A stretch of DNA of 7,972 nt, taken from contig DATEGY010000288.1 in assembly GCA_035279865.1 (NCBI GenBank), forward strand, positions 1-7,972. Direction: 5' to 3'. This document shows, one piece after another, positions 1 through 7,870 of the stretch. Each line of letters begins with the position of its first letter. Position 1 is the stretch's first letter. A program made the translations under genes and the position numbers. The notes under the pieces were generated by a model. The model made no database searches. It saw only the letters and a program-made list of their open reading frames with translations, and was not told where the DNA came from. This DNA comes from 40CM-2-70-7 sp035279865 (lineage in GTDB: Bacteria > Gemmatimonadota > Gemmatimonadetes > Gemmatimonadales > GWC2-71-9).

Positions 1-568
1 TGAAAGCGTGGAGCTCCTGCGACGCATCGCGGTGTCGCACGCCCGCGCCGGCGCGGACATCGTGGCTCCGTCGGCCATGCTCGATGGCATGGTGGCGGGT
101 ATTCGTGCCGCGCTGGACCAGAACGGATTCCCGCACCTGCCGGTGCTTTCCTACTCGGCGAAGTTCGCCTCGGCGTTCTACGGCCCCTTCCGCGAGGCGG
201 GCGGGGGAGCGCCCAAGGAAGGGGATCGCCAGTCCCATCAGCTCGACATCGCGAACGGCCGCGAGGCCCTGCGCGAGTCCGCGGTCGACGTCGACGAGGG
301 GGCGGATCTCCTCATGGTGAAACCCGCGCTGGCCTACCTCGACGTCGTGCGCGAGACGCGCGCGCGGTTCCCCGATCACCCGCTCGTGGCGTACAACGTC
401 AGCGGGGAGTACGCGATGGTGAAGGCCGCGGCGGAACGCGGGTGGCTGGACGAGCGGCGCGCGGTGCTCGAACACCTGACCGCCATGCGGCGGGCCGGTG
501 CCGACCTGATCATCACGTACCACGCGCGGGACGCCGCGCGCTGGCTGAAGGAGCAGCGCCATGAGTGA
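1..568 (+). CDS. hemB: Delta-aminolevulinic acid dehydratase (porphobilinogen synthase), 3' part
   Basis: Condenses two 5-aminolevulinates to porphobilinogen in the cytoplasm. The open frame runs in from the left edge (first whole codon at base 2), so the gene is truncated. About 188 residues remain of a family length near 325, and the N-terminal part with any metal-binding cysteines is missing. A GTG at 8 lies in this frame but is internal: the preceding residues continue the family pattern. Clear family blocks follow in order: VSHARAGADIVAPSAMLDG, then YSAKFASAFYGPFR with the first active-site lysine (codon 161-163), then GADLLMVKPALAYLD with the Schiff-base lysine (codon 320-322), then AYNVSGEYAMVKAA and the C-terminal ITYHARDAARWL. 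Both catalytic lysines are present, so the protein is probably active. It overlaps hemQ by 8 bases, which points to an operon. Confidence 0.96.
   Translation, partial: ESVELLRRIAVSHARAGADIVAPSAMLDGMVAGIRAALDQNGFPHLPVLSYSAKFASAFYGPFREAGGGAPKEGDRQSHQLDIANGREALRESAVDVDEGADLLMVKPALAYLDVVRETRARFPDHPLVAYNVSGEYAMVKAAAERGWLDERRAVLEHLTAMRRAGADLIITYHARDAARWLKEQRHE
548..553 (+). promoter_or_regulatory. Shine-Dalgarno sequence of hemQ
   Basis: AAGGAG lies 7 bases before the ATG at 561, inside the hemB 3' end. It is the clearest ribosome-binding site in the window and supports 561 as the hemQ start. Confidence 0.65.
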
Positions 569-1250
569 ACCGACCCACCGGACCTTCAACCATTTCTCGT
601 TGCTCACGTTCGGGGAGCGATACTGGGGGCAGGACCAGAAGACGCGCCGTCAGGCGGTGTGTTCCGCCCTGGAGACCCTGAAGGGCGGAGTCGATGCCCT
701 GCATCTCTATCAGACGTTCGGCACCGAAGCCGGCTCCGACCTGCTGGTGTGGTCCGCCGTCGACCGTGGTGACCCGGATGTCCCCGCGAAAGTGTTCAGT
801 CACCTGGCCCGGGCGCTGGCGCCGATCCGCGAGCTGGCCACCCTGACCACGGCGCTGTGGGGGTTCACCCAACCCTCGCAATACACGAAGACCCGGAGCC
901 GTCAGGAGATCGATCCGTTCACGCCGGAGCGGTCGCCGTACCTCGTGATGTATCCCTTCACGAAAACCGCCGCCTGGTATCAGAAGAGCCGCGAAGAACG
1001 ACGCGACATCATGGTCGAGCACATCAAGCTCGGGAAGCAATTCGAGGACATCACCCAGCTGCTGCTCTACTCCACCGGGCTCCAGGATCAGGAGTTCGTC
1101 GTCGTGTACGAGACGCTCGATCTCACACGGTTTTCGAACCTGGTGACCGAGCTGCGCAGCACCGAGGGACGGCCGTTCACGGAGCGCGACACACCGGTCC
1201 ATACCGCACTCCATCAGGCCGACTGGAGCACGGCGTCGCAATGGCTGTAA
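561..1250 (+). CDS. hemQ: HemQ, coproheme decarboxylase (chlorite dismutase-like fold)
   Basis: A 229-residue protein of the chlorite dismutase superfamily. HemQ/ChdC removes two propionates from coproheme to give haem b, the last step of the coproporphyrin-dependent pathway. The diagnostic block is near residues 128-156: MYPFTKTAAWYQKS followed by REERRDIMVEH. It supplies a candidate reactive tyrosine (Y131), a following lysine (K135), a tryptophan (W139) and the proximal haem-ligand histidine (H154). The stretch LLLYSTGLQDQEFVVVYET (168-186) matches the distal side of the fold. The residue aligning with the catalytic distal arginine of true chlorite dismutases appears to be Q166, which fits HemQ rather than chlorite detoxification. 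The linker between Y131 and H154 is short, as I recall for actinobacterial members. The gene sits between hemB and hemE and overlaps both (8 and 10 bases), strongly supporting a haem role. The alignment is from memory, so residue roles are inferred. Confidence 0.9.
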   Translation: MSEPTHRTFNHFSLLTFGERYWGQDQKTRRQAVCSALETLKGGVDALHLYQTFGTEAGSDLLVWSAVDRGDPDVPAKVFSHLARALAPIRELATLTTALWGFTQPSQYTKTRSRQEIDPFTPERSPYLVMYPFTKTAAWYQKSREERRDIMVEHIKLGKQFEDITQLLLYSTGLQDQEFVVVYETLDLTRFSNLVTELRSTEGRPFTERDTPVHTALHQADWSTASQWL

Positions 1251-2284
1251 CGATCCCGGCGTCGTCCGGCCTCCTCGCGGCGGCCCGTCGTGAGCCCAGC
1301 CGCCCGACGCCCGTCTGGTTCATGCGCCAGGCCGGACGCTATCTGCCCGAGTACCGCGCCATCCGGAAGCAGCACACCCTCCTCGAGATCTGCGCCGATC
1401 CCCAGCTCGCCGCCGAGGTCACGCTGCAGCCGGTGCGGCGGCTGGGGGTGGATGCCGCGATCGTCTTCGCCGACATCCTCCTGCCGCTCGTGCCGATGGG
1501 ACTCGACCTGGCATTCGTCGAGGGGGAGGGGCCGGTCGTGCGGAACCGCATCCGCGGTCCCGCCGACGTCGAACGACTGGCCGTCATCGACGTCGCCAAC
1601 GCGCTCGCTCCGGTGGCGGAGGCGGTCCGACTGACGCGCCTGGCGCTGCCGGCGACGGTGCCCGTGATCGGCTTCGCCGGCGCGCCGTTCACCGTGGCCG
1701 CGTATGCGATCGAAGGGGGCTCGTCCCGGCACTTCGCGGACACGAAACGGTTCATGTACGAGTACCCGGAGGACTGGGCGGCGCTCTTGACCAAGCTGGT
1801 CCGGGTGCTGGGCGAGTATCTCACGGCCCAGGTGGCGGCAGGGGCGGAGATCCTCCAGGTGTTCGACAGCTGGGCGGGGGTGTTGAGCCCCGCCGACTAC
1901 CGCCGGTACGTGCTCCCGCACTCGCGCGCGCTCTTCACCCAGCTCGGCCTCCTCGGCGTCCCGGTCATTCATTTCGGGGTGAACACCGGTGAGCTCTTGC
2001 CGCTCCTGGTGGCGGCCGGTGGGGACGTGGTCGGCCTGGATTGGCGGGTCGAGCTGGACCAGGGCTGGTCCCGGATCGGGTTCGATCGGGGGGTGCAGGG
2101 GAATCTCGACCCGGTCGCACTGTTCGCGCCGCCGGCGGAGCTCGAAACGCGGGTACGAGACGTCATCGCGCGCGCCCAGGGCCGGCCCGGGCACATCTTC
2201 AATCTCGGCCACGGTCTCCTGCCGGACACACCCGTGGACGCCGTGCGTCGGGTGGTGGACCTGGTCCACAGTCTCACGGCATGA
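1241..2284 (+). CDS. hemE: Uroporphyrinogen III decarboxylase
   Basis: Cytoplasmic enzyme that removes four carboxyl groups from uroporphyrinogen III to give coproporphyrinogen III, the branch substrate for the last haem steps. The product is 347 residues, normal for the family. The N-terminal signature PVWFMRQAGRYLPEYR (24-39) carries the substrate-binding arginines R29 and R33. FADIL carries D78, the key aspartate (human D86 equivalent). GFAGAPFTVAAYAIEGG (144-160) carries Y155, VFDSWAG carries S210, and NLGHGLLPDTP carries H324. All expected active-site residues are therefore present. The frame is open further upstream to 857, but ATG 1241 leaves the usual ~25 residues before the signature, and anything longer would run through hemQ. 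The start overlaps the hemQ stop (ATGGCTGTAA). A weak GGAG lies 12 bases upstream, so translation probably depends on coupling. Confidence 0.96.
   Translation: MAVTIPASSGLLAAARREPSRPTPVWFMRQAGRYLPEYRAIRKQHTLLEICADPQLAAEVTLQPVRRLGVDAAIVFADILLPLVPMGLDLAFVEGEGPVVRNRIRGPADVERLAVIDVANALAPVAEAVRLTRLALPATVPVIGFAGAPFTVAAYAIEGGSSRHFADTKRFMYEYPEDWAALLTKLVRVLGEYLTAQVAAGAEILQVFDSWAGVLSPADYRRYVLPHSRALFTQLGLLGVPVIHFGVNTGELLPLLVAAGGDVVGLDWRVELDQGWSRIGFDRGVQGNLDPVALFAPPAELETRVRDVIARAQGRPGHIFNLGHGLLPDTPVDAVRRVVDLVHSLTA
2255..2269. repeat. 15-base inverted repeat at the hemE/hemH junction
   Basis: GTGGACC and GGTCCAC form a perfect 7-base inverted repeat around a single central T, ending 11 bases before the hemH start codon. 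As RNA it could form about a 5-bp hairpin. It also encodes the C-terminal VDLVH of HemE, so coding constraint or chance could explain it. Confidence 0.4.
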
Positions 2285-3207
2285 GCGGGTCAGTTGGCGT
2301 GTTGGTGATGGCGTATGGCGGTCCCGACGCGCTGACGGACGTCGAGCCCTACCTGCTGGATGTCCGTGGCCACCGGCCGACTCCGAGCCACGTCGTGGAC
2401 GAGGTGCGGTCGCGGTACGCCGCGATCGGCGGGCGGTCTCCGATCCTGGAACGCACGCGGGCTCAGGCCCGTGGTCTTGAAGCGGCGCTCGCGGCACGGG
2501 GCGCTCCGGTACCGGTGGCGGTCGGCATGCGCCACTGGCGGCCCCGCATCGCGGCAGGGCTGGACGAGCTGCGGAACCGCGGCGTCGGCCGGGTCATCGG
2601 GCTCGTGATGGCACCGCACTATTCGCGGATGTCCGTCGAGCTCTACTTCCAGAAGGTCGCCGAGGATCGCCGGTCGCTGGCATTCATCGGAATCCGCGAC
2701 TGGCACCTGTTGCCCGGCTACCTCGCGGCGGTGGCCGACCGGGTACGGGACGCGCTCACGCGATTTCCCGCGGAGGTGCGCTCGCGTGTGCCGGTGATTT
2801 TTTCGGCGCACAGCCTCCCGCAGCGGCTGGTGGAGCTGGGGGATCCCTACCCCGGGCAGCTGCTCGAATCCATGCGCGCCGTGGTGGAGCGACTGGGAGA
2901 TGGCCTCCCGCACCATTTCGCCTTCCAGTCGGCGGCCCTGACCCCGGACCCGTGGATGGGCCCGGATGTCGGCACGGTGCTGACCCAGCTCGCGGCGTCA
3001 GGGGAGCGGAACGTCGTCGTCGCACCCATCGGATTCACCTGTGAGCACGTGGAGGTGCTGTACGACCTCGACGTCGAGCTGAGACGGCAGGCTGGGGCGC
3101 TCGGCGTTCATCTTGAGCGCGCCGGGATGGTGAACGACGACGCCCTCATGATGGCGGGTCTCGCGGACCTGGTGCTCGATGCGGCGCGCCGCGAGGGCTG
3201 GTCATGA
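2281..3207 (+). CDS. hemH: Ferrochelatase (probably coproporphyrin ferrochelatase, CpfC)
   Basis: Inserts Fe(II) into a porphyrin. With hemQ in the same operon the substrate is inferred to be coproporphyrin III rather than protoporphyrin IX. The product is 308 residues, close to the short soluble Bacillus-type enzyme (about 310), with no C-terminal transmembrane or hydrophobic extension. The N-terminal VLVMAYGGP matches the family start, with Y12 at the position of the porphyrin-side tyrosine. The catalytic histidine is H177 in VIFSAHSLPQ, and the acidic partner is E258 in GFTCEHVEVLYDLD. FAFQSAALTPDPWMGPDV (213-230) is the usual porphyrin-cleft block. The frame is open back to 2041, but ATG 2281 gives the correct N-terminus and overlaps the hemE stop as ATGA. 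No good ribosome-binding site precedes it, so coupled translation is likely. Confidence 0.95.
   Translation: MSGSVGVLVMAYGGPDALTDVEPYLLDVRGHRPTPSHVVDEVRSRYAAIGGRSPILERTRAQARGLEAALAARGAPVPVAVGMRHWRPRIAAGLDELRNRGVGRVIGLVMAPHYSRMSVELYFQKVAEDRRSLAFIGIRDWHLLPGYLAAVADRVRDALTRFPAEVRSRVPVIFSAHSLPQRLVELGDPYPGQLLESMRAVVERLGDGLPHHFAFQSAALTPDPWMGPDVGTVLTQLAASGERNVVVAPIGFTCEHVEVLYDLDVELRRQAGALGVHLERAGMVNDDALMMAGLADLVLDAARREGWS
3193..3197 (+). promoter_or_regulatory. Probable Shine-Dalgarno sequence of hemY
   Basis: GAGGG lies 6 bases before the ATG at 3204, within the last codons of hemH. It supports the chosen start, together with the ATGA overlap. Confidence 0.45.
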
Positions 3208-4564
3208 GCCGGGTGGTCATCGTCGGCGCCGGGATCGCCGGGTTGGCTGCCGCTCAGCGACTGACGGCCGCCGGCGTCCCCTGCACGGTCCTCGAACAGG
3301 ACCACCGTCCCGGGGGCAAGATCGTCAGCGAATCAGTGGACGGGTTTCTCGTGGAGGGTGGATCCGACTGTTTTCTGTCGTCCAAGCCGGGAGGAATGGC
3401 GCTGTCACGGGCACTCGGCATCGACGGGCTCCTCCAGGGAACCGATTCCGCGCATCGCGGCACCTTCGTGAAACGGGGAGGGCGGCTCTACCCACTGCCC
3501 GAGGGCATCACGGGGCTCGTGCCCTCCCGGCTCGGTCCGCTCCTCACGACACGGCTGTTGAGTCCTGCCGGCCGCATCCGCGCGGGTCTCGAAGCGATCG
3601 TCCCGCGGGGACCTGATCGAGACGAAAGCATCGCTCAGTTCGCGTCGCGCCGGTTCGGGGCCGAAGCGTACCGCTGGGTGGTCGAGCCGCTGCTTTCGGG
3701 TGTCTACGCCGGCGACGGCGCGCAGCTCTCGCTCTCCGCCACCTTCCCCCAGCTCCTGCGTGCCGAGCGCGAAGGAGGCGGGATGCTGCGGTCGGCCTGG
3801 AGGAGCAGGAGTACGCCGTCTGAGACGCGCGGATTCCTCTCTTTTCCGGACGGCATGGAGCAGCTCGCGCGCTCCACGGTGGCGCGCCTGCCGGCCCCGA
3901 CGCTGCGGCTCGGGGCAGGTGTCGTGAGCGTCTCCCGAATCGGGGATGGATTCCGGATTCGCTGCGCGGACGGCGCCGTGCTCGATGCCGAGCAGGTCCT
4001 TCTCGCCACCCCCGCGTTCGTCAGCGCCCGGCTGGTGGAGGATGTGAGTCCATCGCTTTCCATTGAACTGTCGCGCATTCCATTTGTTTCCACCGCGACC
4101 GTCACGCTGGCCTACCGGGACGTGCCGGCGTTCCGTGGAACGGGGTACGTCTGTCCCCGAGCCGAAGGTGGCGCCGCCGTCGCGGTCACCTGGGCGTCCA
4201 GCAAGTTCCGGGGGCGAGCTCCCGCCGGTGCGGCGCTGGCGCGGGTGTTCTTCGGCCGGGCGGGGGACGAAGGCTGGGTGCACGAACCCGACGACGTACT
4301 GGTCGCCGAGGCGCGCCGTGAGCTGGCGCAGGTGTGCGGTGTCGAGCGCGAGCCCGTCCTGTTCCGGGTCTTCCGGTGGCCGAGCGGACTGCCCCAGTAC
4401 GTCATCGGGCACCTCGACCGGGTCGAGCGGATCGCGGCCTACGTGCGCGCCATTCCCGGACTCCACCTGGCGGGAGCTTCGTACCGGGGTGTGGGCATCC
4501 CCGACTGCATCGAGTCGGGATGGAGTGCGGCCGATGCCGTACAACGCGCCCTGCGCGTTCCCGC

Positions 4565-4568
<4 letters not shown>
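3204..4568 (+). CDS. hemY: FAD-dependent porphyrinogen oxidase (HemY/HemG-type PPO; probably coproporphyrinogen III oxidase CgoX)
   Basis: Oxygen-dependent flavoprotein that aromatises a porphyrinogen by six-electron oxidation. In a hemQ operon the substrate is inferred to be coproporphyrinogen III. The product is 454 residues, slightly shorter than the Bacillus enzyme (about 470). It opens directly with an FAD-binding Rossmann motif, GAGIAGLAAA (8-17), with E31 at the end of the second strand for the ribose, then RPGGKI (35-40) and EGGSDCF (51-57). The family block VYAGDGAQLSLSATFPQL spans 167-184. The C-terminal FAD-closing motif runs from about 419 and contains LAGASYRGVGIPDC. No signal peptide or obvious transmembrane helix is seen, so it is soluble or peripherally membrane-bound. 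It overlaps hemH and hemL by ATGA at both ends. Names vary between databases (hemG, hemY, cgoX); sequence alone does not show which porphyrinogen is used. Confidence 0.94.
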
Positions 4569-5844
<1,276 letters not shown>

Positions 5845-5848
<4 letters not shown>

Positions 5849-5861
5849 CGCCGGCCTGACG
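5845..5861. promoter_or_regulatory. CTGACG direct repeat, possible operator of the response regulator
   Basis: CTGACG occurs at 5845-5850 and again at 5856-5861, an 11-base period, with a weaker GGACG at 5869-5873. OmpR/PhoB-family regulators commonly bind direct repeats about 11 bases apart, and the next gene encodes such a regulator. If transcription starts near 5903, the pair is centred about 50 bases upstream. The first copy overlaps the hemL stop codon. Function is inferred from pattern and position only. Confidence 0.3.
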
Positions 5862-5865
5862 GCCG
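5852..5865 (+). terminator. GC-rich hairpin after hemL, possible operon end
   Basis: CGGCC TGAC GGCCG is a 5-bp perfect stem with a 4-base loop, starting 4 bases after the hemL stop codon. No run of T follows, so intrinsic termination is doubtful. It overlaps the CTGACG direct repeat, and either may be the meaningful element. Confidence 0.22.
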
Positions 5866-5890
5866 CCGGGACGGGGTGCGTATCCGACAT

Positions 5891-5896
5891 TAGATT
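5891..5896 (+). promoter_or_regulatory. Possible -10 element of the two-component operon
   Basis: TAGATT lies 6 bases before the ATG at 5903, in a small AT-richer patch (tatccgacattagatt) of otherwise GC-rich DNA. No Shine-Dalgarno sequence is present. At this spacing transcription could start at or next to the ATG, giving a leaderless mRNA. No convincing -35 is seen at the usual distance, which would fit an activator-dependent promoter. Confidence 0.4.
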
Positions 5897-5902
5897 CGCG
5901 GC

Positions 5903-6568
5903 ATGCGCGTGCTCATCGTCGAAGACGATCCCGAGCTTGCCGGACTGCTTCGCGAGGGTCTGCGCGAGCAGCGGATCGATCCCGTGCTGGCGTCGACCTT
6001 CGCGGACGGCCTGGAACGGGGCAGGGCCACTGATTTCGATGTCGTGATCCTGGATGTGCGGCTCCCGGGAGGTACGGGGTTCGATCTGTGCCGGCGGCTC
6101 CGGGAAGAGGGGGTCGCGGCTCCCGTCCTCATGCTGACCGCGTTGGACGCCGTCGCCGACCGGGTTCGTGGACTGGAATCGGGCGCCGACGACTACCTCA
6201 CCAAGCCCTTCGACTTCCGTGAGCTGGTCGCCCGGCTCAAGGCCCTGGCGCGCCGCCGCCCCTCGGTGGCCCCGGCGGTGCATACGATCGCGGACCTCAC
6301 CGTCGATCTCTCCGCGCGCACCGTCGCGCGCGCGGGGAAACCGATCACGCTCACGGTGAAGGAATTCGCGCTGCTGGAGCTGTTCGTGCTGCATGCGGGC
6401 GCCGTCGTCGACCGCTCGGCGATCACCGCGCACGTCTGGGATGACAATCACGATCCCTTCGCCAACGTGCTCGACGTGCTGATCCGGCGGCTCCGGGCCA
6501 AGATCGACGATCCCTTCACGCCCAAGCTGATCTCCACCGTGCGCGGCGCCGGATACCGGCTGGGATGA
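5903..6568 (+). CDS. OmpR/PhoB-family response regulator
   Basis: A 221-residue cytoplasmic transcription regulator controlled by phosphorylation. The receiver domain (about 1-117) has the acidic pair in VEDDP (E7-D9), the phospho-acceptor D51 in VVILDVRLPGG, T79 in MLTALD, and K101 in LTKPFDFRELVARL. All switch residues are present. The C-terminal winged helix (about 128-221) ends with recognition-helix pattern NVLDVLIRRLRAKID and the wing ISTVRGAGYRLG, typical of CusR/QseB-like regulators. ATG 5903 gives the standard MRVLIVEDD start. Its stop overlaps the kinase start as ATGA, so the two form a cognate pair. The output target is unknown. The TolC-like gene following the kinase suggests an efflux or envelope target, and autoregulation is possible through the upstream CTGACG repeat. 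Confidence 0.95.
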   Translation: MRVLIVEDDPELAGLLREGLREQRIDPVLASTFADGLERGRATDFDVVILDVRLPGGTGFDLCRRLREEGVAAPVLMLTALDAVADRVRGLESGADDYLTKPFDFRELVARLKALARRRPSVAPAVHTIADLTVDLSARTVARAGKPITLTVKEFALLELFVLHAGAVVDRSAITAHVWDDNHDPFANVLDVLIRRLRAKIDDPFTPKLISTVRGAGYRLG

Positions 6569-7851
6569 AGCCGCTCACCCGGCTCAGGCTTCGGCTCACG
6601 CTGTGGTACGCCGGCGTCCTCACGCTCATTCTCCTCGTCCTCGGCTTCGGGCTGTTCCACGCCGTCCGGCGGCAGATCGCCCGGCAGCTCGACCTGTCGC
6701 TGGTCGCCGCGGCCCACTCGCTCGAACAGGCGGCACGGGTCCGCGAAGTGGAGCGGGCGCAGACGCGCGGTCCCGTGGCCGATGCGGTGGAGGAGCTTCA
6801 CATCCCGGACCGCACGCTCTATTTCTTCGATTCCCTCGGCCGCGCGATCATCCCGCCCGCGGTGCCCGTGGAGCTGACCGCCGCGGCGGTGCGGGCGGCG
6901 CGGGAGGGAACGGTCAATTTCACGATCGACGGCCCCGGCGATCACGACACCAGGATCTACGCCGAGCGCTTCAACGGCGGGTCGGGGACCCGGTACGTCG
7001 CGCTGGTGACCGCGGACCGGGTGGAGCTCGAGGACCAGTACGCGTCGCTCATCGAAACCCTGGCCGCCGGAGCCCTCGGTGCCCTGGTGCTGGTGGCTGC
7101 CGGCGGGTGGTTCCTGGTGCGGCAGTCGACGGCGCCGATCGAGCGTTCCATGGAACGCATGCGCCGGTTCATGGCGGATGCGGCGCATGAGCTCCGCACC
7201 CCGGTGACCATTCTCCGTACCCGTGCCGACCTGGCACTCGACCAGCCGCGCGAACCCGACCGGGACACCGCCCTCCTGCAGGCCGTGGCGCGGGAGGCGG
7301 GACGCATCGGCGCGATCGTGGGCGATCTGCTCACGCTGGCGCGTGCGGATGCGGGTGAACGCCCCCTGGCGCAGGAGCGCGTGTTCCTCGACGACCTGGC
7401 CGCGGACACGGTGAATGACCTGCGGCCGCTGGCCGACCGGCGGAGCGTGACGGTGGCGGTGGGAGCGTTCGAGGAGTGCGCGGTGCGGGGAGATCCGGTC
7501 CCGCTCCGCCAGCTGCTCCGGATCCTCCTCGACAACGCGATCAAGTTCACGCCTGCGGGCGGACGGGTGCGCATCGACGCCGGGGTCGAGAACGGAACGC
7601 CGACGGTCCGCGTGGTCGACACGGGCATCGGCATTCCGGCCGACCAGCTTCCGCACGTGTTCGAGCGGTTCTACCGGGGCGAGCATCCTTCACGGGCCGG
7701 GACGAACGGAGAAGGGGCCGGTCTGGGCCTTGCCATCGCGCGCTGGATCGCGGACGCGCATGAGGCGAAGATCGACATCTCCTCCAGCAGCGGCGGCACG
7801 GAAGTCGTGGTGCGTTTTCCCGCCGAGGTGTCAGCCTCCCGTAAGGCGTAG
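6565..7851 (+). CDS. Membrane sensor histidine kinase (HisKA type)
   Basis: A 428-residue inner-membrane kinase, partner of the response regulator just upstream. Transmembrane helix 1 is near 12-33, an extracytoplasmic sensor segment follows (about 34-161), and transmembrane helix 2 is near 162-185. The dimerisation and phosphoacceptor helix starts almost at once: RRFMADAAHELRTPVTILR with phospho-acceptor H208. The catalytic domain has the N-box LLDNAIKFTP (N324), G1 VDTGIGIP (351-358), F-box HVFERFYRGEHP and G2 GEGAGLGLAIARWIADAHE (from 382). All kinase motifs are intact. Only about 20 residues separate helix 2 from the H-box, so a normal HAMP domain (about 50 residues) does not fit. The sensor segment contains LYFFDSLGRAIIPP, resembling extracytoplasmic sensors of CusS-like kinases, but the ligand cannot be read from sequence. 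The start overlaps the regulator stop (ATGA). Confidence 0.94.
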   Translation: MKPLTRLRLRLTLWYAGVLTLILLVLGFGLFHAVRRQIARQLDLSLVAAAHSLEQAARVREVERAQTRGPVADAVEELHIPDRTLYFFDSLGRAIIPPAVPVELTAAAVRAAREGTVNFTIDGPGDHDTRIYAERFNGGSGTRYVALVTADRVELEDQYASLIETLAAGALGALVLVAAGGWFLVRQSTAPIERSMERMRRFMADAAHELRTPVTILRTRADLALDQPREPDRDTALLQAVAREAGRIGAIVGDLLTLARADAGERPLAQERVFLDDLAADTVNDLRPLADRRSVTVAVGAFEECAVRGDPVPLRQLLRILLDNAIKFTPAGGRVRIDAGVENGTPTVRVVDTGIGIPADQLPHVFERFYRGEHPSRAGTNGEGAGLGLAIARWIADAHEAKIDISSSSGGTEVVVRFPAEVSASRKA

Positions 7852-7855
7852 CCGA

Positions 7856-7861
7856 TAGCTT
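7856..7861 (+). promoter_or_regulatory. Possible -10 element of the right-edge gene
   Basis: TAGCTT lies 9 bases before the ATG at 7871, with no Shine-Dalgarno sequence between. It resembles the TAGATT box before the regulator gene in sequence and position. No clear -35 is seen. The gene may also be read through from the kinase, whose stop is only 19 bases upstream. Confidence 0.3.
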
Positions 7862-7870
7862 GCGGGCCCT

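Noticed and set aside
857..1240. In-frame upstream extension of hemE
   Set aside because: The extra 128 residues are out-of-frame hemQ sequence. The family N-terminus begins at ATG 1241. The open upstream stretches of hemH (from 2041) and hemL (from 4334) were rejected for the same reason.
561..1250. True chlorite dismutase (chlorite detoxification)
   Set aside because: The gene is embedded between hemB and hemE, has the HemQ tyrosine/lysine pair, and appears to lack the distal arginine needed for chlorite chemistry.
1214..2497. Long minus-strand open frame (427 codons) opposite hemE and hemH
   Set aside because: It lies fully antisense to two well-recognised enzymes. Its translation is rich in Arg, Pro, Gly and His with no recognisable domain, as expected from the shadow of high-GC codons.
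2789..2816. Possible terminator with a run of six T inside hemH
   Set aside because: The T run (2798-2803) precedes rather than follows the second GC arm, the arms pair imperfectly, and the stretch encodes the catalytic VIFSAHS motif.
3405..4544. Minus-strand open frame (379 codons) opposite hemY
   Set aside because: It is antisense to a complete flavoprotein gene, with biased composition and no recognisable domain.
6448..7686. Long minus-strand open frame (412 codons) opposite the histidine kinase
   Set aside because: It is a GC-driven shadow of the intact kinase, with low-complexity Arg/His/Pro-rich composition and no family motif.
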